From positions 124,001 to 188,000 of the forward strand of contig CAMPOT010000001.1 of assembly GCA_946892665.1 (NCBI GenBank): DNA of 64,000 nucleotides. Reading direction: 5' to 3'. Made by a program: the position numbers and the translations under genes. The notes beneath the pieces were generated by a model. The model saw only the letters and a list, made by a program, of their open reading frames with translations, made no database searches and had not been told where the DNA came from. The stretch comes from Chryseobacterium sp. Marseille-Q5410. GTDB taxonomy: Bacteria > Bacteroidota > Bacteroidia > Flavobacteriales > Weeksellaceae. Below, one piece after another: positions 59,400-64,000 of the stretch (position 1 is the stretch's first letter; each line of letters starts with the position of its first letter).

Positions 59400-61388
59400 T
59401 TACGCTTTCAAAGCAGCAATTTCATCTCGCAATTTTGCAGCTTTAATGAAATCTAAATTTTTGGCGGCCGCTTCCATCGCTTTTTGCTTTTCTGCAATTA
59501 GTTCGGTGGCATCTTTGCCATAGTTCGCTTTATCTTCTGCAACTTGTTTTAGGATTTCTTTCTGAGTGTATTTCGGATCCGGGAAATCTTTGGATCTTCC
59601 GACCAGAATTTCAGAAATTTTCTTGTTCAGCGCCATCGGAACAATTCCGTTTCTTTCATTGTAAGCCATCTGCTTTTCACGACGGTAATTGGTTTCATCA
59701 ATCGCTTTTTGCATAGATCCGGTAATCTTATCTGCGTACAAAATCGCTTTTCCGTTGACGTTCCTTGCAGCTCGACCAATTGTTTGAATTAGGGAACGGC
59801 GAGAACGAAGCATTCCTTCTTTATCTGCATCGAGTATAGCAACCAGCGAAACCTCCGGCAAATCCAAGCCTTCTCTCAGCAAATTGACTCCGACCAAAAC
59901 ATCAAACAAACCAACGCGCAAATCCTGCATAATTTGAATTCTTTCTAAAGTTTCCACATCGGAGTGGATATAACGAGTCCGAATACCGAATTTTGTGAAA
60001 TACTTAGTGAGTTCTTCCGCCATTTTTTTGGTTAAAGTCGTCACCAAAACTCTCTCATCATTTTCAGCTCTTTTTTGAATTTCTTCAATCAAATCATCGA
60101 TCTGATTCAAGGACGGACGCACATCGATTACAGGATCTAAGAGCCCGGTCGGACGGATGATTTGCTCCACATATTCGCCGCCGGTTTTTTCTAACTCATA
60201 GTCAGCCGGAGTTGCCGAAACATAAATCACCTGATTCTGCATGGCTTCGAATTCCTCAAATTTTAAAGGTCGGTTATCCATCGCTGCAGGAAGTCGGAAA
60301 CCATGCTCTACCAAAACTTCTTTTCTGCTTCTGTCACCTCCGTACATCGCGTGAACTTGTGGAATTGTAACATGACTTTCATCAATAACCATCAAAAAAT
60401 CTTTCGGGAAATAATCTAAAAGACAGAATGGTCTAGATCCAGGCAATCTTCGGTCGAAATAGCGTGAATAATTCTCAATTCCGCTACAATAACCAAGTTC
60501 TTTCATCATTTCCAGATCGAGCTCGGTTCTCTCCTGAAGGCGTTTTGCTTCAAAAGGTTTCCCTATTTCATTGAAAAATTCAACTTGCTTGAGCATATCA
60601 TCCTGAATTTCACGGATGGCGTTATGTTGCGTTTCTTTAGAAGTAACAAATAGGTTTGCGGGATAAATATTCATCTGATCAAACTCCGCCATAACATTTC
60701 CGGAAAGAGGATCGAAACTTTGGATTCTTTCAATTTCGTCTCCGAAAAACTGAATCCGCACCGCATTATCAGCATAAGCCGGATATACATCAATCACATC
60801 ACCTTTAACGCGAAACGTACCTCTCGTGAACTCCCCCAACGTTCTGGCATACAATGCATTTACTAATTTATGAAGGAAAGCTGTTCGGGTAATTTTACCA
60901 TTTTTTTCAACCTCAATTAAAGATTTATTGAATTCCGATGGATTTCCAATACCATAAATACAAGAAACTGATGCTACAATTAGTACATCTCTTCTACCCG
61001 AAAGCAAACTTGCGGTAGCTGAAAGTCTCAGTTTTTCCACTTCTTCGTTAATGGAAAGATCTTTTTCAATATAGGTGTTGGTGGAAGCAATGAAAGCTTC
61101 CGGTTGGTAATAATCGTAATAACTCACGAAATATTCAACTGCATTATGAGGGAAAAACTCTTTAAATTCCATGAAAAGTTGTGCAGCCAAAGTTTTGTTG
61201 TGTGCCAAAACGATGGTTGGTTTCTGAACGCTTTGTACCACATTGGCCACGGTAAAAGTTTTCCCAGAGCCGGTAACTCCCAAAAGCGTTTGATATTTAT
61301 CGCCACCTTCGATCGCTTTCACCAATTTTTCAATGGCTTGAGGTTGATCTCCGGTTGGTTTATATTCTGATTGAAGTTTGAATTGCAT
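59400..61388 (-). CDS. uvrB: Excinuclease ABC subunit B
   Basis: A 662-aa DNA-repair helicase-like ATPase that locates and holds damage for UvrC incision. It shows Walker A GVTGSGKT, the damage-checking beta-hairpin YYDYYQPEAFI, DEXH-like VIDESH, helicase motifs GVNLLREGLDLPEVSLV and QTIGRAARN, and the C-terminal UVR domain (IAEKQKAMEAAAKNLDF) that binds UvrC. Length is standard. It is monocistronic; the start ATG 61388 gives the usual FKLQSEYKPTGDQPQAI. Confidence 0.97.
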   Translation of the reverse strand: MQFKLQSEYKPTGDQPQAIEKLVKAIEGGDKYQTLLGVTGSGKTFTVANVVQSVQKPTIVLAHNKTLAAQLFMEFKEFFPHNAVEYFVSYYDYYQPEAFIASTNTYIEKDLSINEEVEKLRLSATASLLSGRRDVLIVASVSCIYGIGNPSEFNKSLIEVEKNGKITRTAFLHKLVNALYARTLGEFTRGTFRVKGDVIDVYPAYADNAVRIQFFGDEIERIQSFDPLSGNVMAEFDQMNIYPANLFVTSKETQHNAIREIQDDMLKQVEFFNEIGKPFEAKRLQERTELDLEMMKELGYCSGIENYSRYFDRRLPGSRPFCLLDYFPKDFLMVIDESHVTIPQVHAMYGGDRSRKEVLVEHGFRLPAAMDNRPLKFEEFEAMQNQVIYVSATPADYELEKTGGEYVEQIIRPTGLLDPVIDVRPSLNQIDDLIEEIQKRAENDERVLVTTLTKKMAEELTKYFTKFGIRTRYIHSDVETLERIQIMQDLRVGLFDVLVGVNLLREGLDLPEVSLVAILDADKEGMLRSRRSLIQTIGRAARNVNGKAILYADKITGSMQKAIDETNYRREKQMAYNERNGIVPMALNKKISEILVGRSKDFPDPKYTQKEILKQVAEDKANYGKDATELIAEKQKAMEAAAKNLDFIKAAKLRDEIAALKA

Positions 61389-61531
61389 ATGCTTTAAATC
61401 CCGAATTCACTGATGTTTGGTTAAATAAAAATATTCAAAATAATAAAATGTACGTGATCGGATTTACAAAAATACGAAAATTTCTCGGCGTAATTTTTGT
61501 TTCGTTAGCTTACAATCACTAAAATTTTTAT

Positions 61532-62767
61532 ATGAAATCATTAATAATCAAATCATTAACCTTGATGGGAATTGCGATGATGCTTTCCTGCAGTGGAAAC
61601 TCAAAGAATGTTACCCAACAAAATAAGACCAATTCAGAAAACGGATCTCTTCCAAATCCTGAAACTTCCGATAAAAACTCTCCGGAATATCAACCTGCTT
61701 TTGCCGGACAAACACGTATTGAAGGTTTAAAAACCAAAACTCCCTACCAAGTTGATGTAATTAATTCAGATTTAAAAAATCCTTGGGGAATTATTAATTT
61801 ACCTGACGGCAGATTTTTAGTTACTTCAAAATCTGGATACTTCAACATTATTTCTGCAGATGGGAAAACGCTTTCGAAAGTGGAAGGTTTACCAAAAGTT
61901 GATGACAAAGGTCAAGGAGGATTGTTAGATGTCGCATTGGATCCTGATTTCCAAAATAATAGAATAATTTTCTGGAGTTTTTCCGAACCTTATCCTGGAG
62001 GGAATCACACCGCTGTAGCAAAAGGAAAACTTTCATCTGATGAAAAAATGATTGAAAATCCAAAGGTAATTTTTCGCGCAACACCAACTTATGATGGTGA
62101 TAAACATTATGGAAGTCGCATTGCTTTCGATAAAGACGGTTACCTTTTTGTAAGTACGGGAGAGCGTTCCGATCTTGAAACCCGACCATTTGCACAGAAA
62201 CAGGATTCTTATTTAGGAAAAATTTTAAAAATTACCAAAGACGGAAAACCGGCACCTGGAAACCCAAACCTTGCGGGCTGGAAACCCGAAATCTTTTCTA
62301 CTGGCCACCGAAATCCGCAGGGAATGACGATTGATGAAAAAGGACAGATTTGGGAAGCTGAAATGGGTCCAAGAGGCGGTGATGAAATCAACTTAATTCA
62401 ACCTGGCAAAAATTACGGCTGGGGCGATGTAACATACGGAATGGAGTACAATGGTAAGAAAATCAACAATGGGACCACAAAGAAAGAAGGTACAGAACAG
62501 CCCGTTTATTATTGGGATCCGTCAATATCAATGAGCGGAATCACCTTCTACACGGGTAATATCGACGAATGGAAAAACAATTTGATGATTGGTTGCCTTA
62601 GCGGACAAAAAATTATTCGGTTGGTGATCAAAGACAACAAAGTGATTGGTGAGGAATGGCTCCTGGAGGATAAAAACGATCGAATTAGAGACGTACTCAA
62701 TGGAAACGACGGAAATTTGTACGCAGTTTCAGACAGTGGAAAACTTTACAAAATATCTAAAAAATAA
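61532..62767 (+). CDS. PQQ-dependent sugar dehydrogenase (soluble aldose type), lipoprotein
   Basis: A 411-aa exported protein with lipoprotein signal (LMGIAMMLSC, Cys about residue 20), a short polar linker and a six-bladed propeller of the soluble glucose-dehydrogenase/YliI family: NPWGIINLPDG, GGLLDVALDPDF, YGSRIAFDKDGYLFVSTGE, GHRNPQGM, EMGPRGGDEIN and NYGWG. These enzymes oxidise aldoses with PQQ and calcium. PQQ synthesis genes are not in the window, so activity would need PQQ from elsewhere. The stop is 5 bases from that of the convergent DUF6973 gene. Confidence 0.88.
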   Translation: MKSLIIKSLTLMGIAMMLSCSGNSKNVTQQNKTNSENGSLPNPETSDKNSPEYQPAFAGQTRIEGLKTKTPYQVDVINSDLKNPWGIINLPDGRFLVTSKSGYFNIISADGKTLSKVEGLPKVDDKGQGGLLDVALDPDFQNNRIIFWSFSEPYPGGNHTAVAKGKLSSDEKMIENPKVIFRATPTYDGDKHYGSRIAFDKDGYLFVSTGERSDLETRPFAQKQDSYLGKILKITKDGKPAPGNPNLAGWKPEIFSTGHRNPQGMTIDEKGQIWEAEMGPRGGDEINLIQPGKNYGWGDVTYGMEYNGKKINNGTTKKEGTEQPVYYWDPSISMSGITFYTGNIDEWKNNLMIGCLSGQKIIRLVIKDNKVIGEEWLLEDKNDRIRDVLNGNDGNLYAVSDSGKLYKISKK

Positions 62768-62772
62768 AAGAA

Positions 62773-63285
62773 TTATTCTTCCAGATAAACCAAATGATTA
62801 CCGTGGTCTTCTTCCAAGTTGGTGAGGATTTTCGCGGTTTTCAACTTTTCGAAAAGTCGATCGATAATAAATTTTTTCTCGAAAAATTGTCGGTGAATAC
62901 CTGTAAGCATTTCAATAAAAAGATCGATTCCGACTTGGTTGTTGTGCAAATCCATTTTCTTTTCCAACGGTTCATTAGGAAATAATTCTTCGTGCAAATC
63001 AGTCATTTCTTTACAGAATTTTAAAGCTTTCTGAGGCGAGGAAATTTTACAGCAATACATCATGATAAGCGCTGACCATAATGCATGCCTGAAAGAATTC
63101 CCCACTCCATTGCTGGAGCTGCTATTCGGGAAGAATTTTTGAGCGAGGGTAAAACTTTTTACCGTAGCATAAAATCCTAAAATCGAAAATAGGGGATGTG
63201 GAACAACTAATTTTAAAAGCATCAAAAGCTTTTGAAAGCTAAGCGTTCTTAGAGTATTGAAAAGTATTTTTGCAATTTTTCTCAT
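62773..63285 (-). CDS. DUF6973 protein
   Basis: A 170-aa protein with conserved His-containing motifs GVGNSFRHALWSAL, MTDLHEELFPN and MDLHNNQVGIDLF, the pattern of DUF6973. The arrangement of His, Asp and Asn residues looks like a metal site, but no activity is known. The N-terminus has a mild hydrophobic stretch (LLMLLKLVVPHPLFSILGF). It lies 53 bases downstream of accD, with a hairpin over its leader. Confidence 0.8.
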   Translation of the reverse strand: MRKIAKILFNTLRTLSFQKLLMLLKLVVPHPLFSILGFYATVKSFTLAQKFFPNSSSSNGVGNSFRHALWSALIMMYCCKISSPQKALKFCKEMTDLHEELFPNEPLEKKMDLHNNQVGIDLFIEMLTGIHRQFFEKKFIIDRLFEKLKTAKILTNLEEDHGNHLVYLEE

Positions 63286-63290
63286 AATAG

Positions 63291-63316
63291 AAATCTCTCC
63301 TGATTAGGAGAGATTT
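63291..63316 (-). terminator. Hairpin between accD and DUF6973
   Basis: AAATCTCTCCT and AGGAGAGATTT pair perfectly around a 4-base loop; the T run on the minus strand is short, so it may be a partial terminator or an attenuator before the DUF6973 gene. Confidence 0.65.
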
Positions 63317-63338
63317 TCATTGATTTGTTACAATTTTT

Positions 63339-64000
63339 TTAGTGTACCAAAAGGTTCACTGTTTTGGAAACTTTTTCTTTGATTTCCGTTCTTTTCACGA
63401 TGAAATCTACAAAACCTTTTTCCTGCAAAAACTCCGAAGTTTGGAAACCTTCGGGAAGATCTTTTCCGATCGTTTCACGGATTACTCGTGGTCCTGCAAA
63501 TCCAATCAAAGCGCCTGGTTCTGCCATAATAATATCGGCAGTCATAGCAAAAGACGCGGTAATTCCACCAAAAGTAGGATCACATAAATAAGCGATGTAT
63601 AACAATCCGGCTTCTGAAAGTTGAGCCAATTTAGCCTGAACCTTCGCCAGTTGCATTAAGGAATAAGTCGCTTCTTGCATTCTGGCACCTCCAGATTGAC
63701 AGATGATCATATAAGGAAGCTTATGTTCAATACAATAATCTACTGCTCTTCTAATTTTTTCGCCCATTACAGAACCTAAAGAACCTCCGATAAATGCGAA
63801 ATCCATGCAGGAAACTACCATTTCGGTTCCGTTTACTTTTCCTACAGCAGTTCGGATCGAATCGGTGAGTTTGGTTTTTGCTTTTACTTCTTTAAGACGG
63901 TCGGTATAAGACTTGGTATCTTTAAAATTAAGCATATCGACACTTTCTACTTCCGCATGAAGCTCAGTATAATTATTATCGTCAAAAAGGATGGAGAAGA
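63339..64000 (-). CDS. accD: Acetyl-CoA carboxylase carboxyltransferase beta subunit, C-terminal part (cut by window edge)
   Basis: About 220 codons of AccD running off the right edge; the start and N-terminal zinc ribbon are outside. The frame is open across the edge, and the upstream codons ([20 protein letters not shown]) fit AccD, so the ATG at 63935 is internal. The carboxyltransferase core shows [44 protein letters not shown] and [17 protein letters not shown]. With AccA it transfers the carboxyl group from biotin to acetyl-CoA for fatty acid synthesis. Confidence 0.95.
   Translation of the reverse strand, partial: FSILFDDNNYTELHAEVESVDMLNFKDTKSYTDRLKEVKAKTKLTDSIRTAVGKVNGTEMVVSCMDFAFIGGSLGSVMGEKIRRAVDYCIEHKLPYMIICQSGGARMQEATYSLMQLAKVQAKLAQLSEAGLLYIAYLCDPTFGGITASFAMTADIIMAEPGALIGFAGPRVIRETIGKDLPEGFQTSEFLQEKGFVDFIVKRTEIKEKVSKTVNLLVH

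Noticed and set aside
1-64000. tRNA or rRNA genes
   Set aside because: Reading both strands I saw no T-loop GGTTCRA contexts with matching acceptor stems and no rRNA-like stretches; a dedicated tRNA/rRNA scan would settle it.

Overview
The window looks like a chromosome segment of a flavobacterium of the Weeksellaceae (Chryseobacterium/Kaistella type). The DNA is A+T-rich, start codons lack clear Shine-Dalgarno sequences, and many genes have the Bacteroidota promoter form (TTG, about 19-23 bp, TAnnTTTG). Marker families agree: alternative complex III, DUF4271-hemD, DUF4296 lipoprotein-tgt-lptF, rsfS-ftsH-LUD-cdsA-psd and DUF5686. The assignment is an inference from gene content.

Layout. 1-7.8 kb: the 5' end of a threonine aldolase, an orphan terminator (possible small RNA), a DtxR/MntR regulator, pruA, a YtxH-like stress protein, a neutral zinc peptidase, a broken LTA-synthase-like gene, ribH, a TPR membrane protein, apt and a lipoprotein. 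7.9-16.3 kb: the complete alternative complex III operon actABCDEF (minus strand), which carries electrons from quinol to cytochrome c. 16.5-24 kb: a SPOR-like protein, an RprXY-like two-component system, an AHSA1-like protein, oligopeptidase B and DUF4271-hemD. 24.2-33 kb: envelope and housekeeping operons (glycosyltransferase, DUF4296, tgt, lptF/G; birA; rsfS, ftsH, LUD, cdsA, psd). 33-41 kb: flavoprotein, thioesterase, thiL, LpxH-like hydrolase, rpmA/rplU, acyltransferase, miaE, DUF502.

41.2-48 kb is the accessory part. It begins with a tryptophanase gene broken by one in-frame stop. Then come a ParDE-type toxin-antitoxin pair with a palindromic operator and terminator-like repeats on both sides, an unrecognised protein with a HEPN-like RNase motif, an array of eight 21-bp-phased dyad repeats, a G+C-richer unknown gene, a 32-codon fragment of an EF-G-like GTPase gene, an 11-bp triplicate repeat, and an Eco47II-type restriction-modification pair whose methyltransferase carries an N-terminal helix-turn-helix and overlaps the endonuclease tail to tail.

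48.1-64 kb returns to conserved genes: ypdA, an isopenicillin-N-synthase-like oxygenase, menD, a DUF5686 outer-membrane protein, the pabB/pabC-like folate pair, two paralogous membrane proteins, an AI-2E-family exporter, DUF3820, uvrB, a PQQ sugar dehydrogenase, DUF6973 and the 3' part of accD. The strongest candidates for something undescribed are the phased repeat array with its neighbour gene (44.6-45.3 kb), the HEPN-like protein, and the orphan terminator near 0.4 kb.
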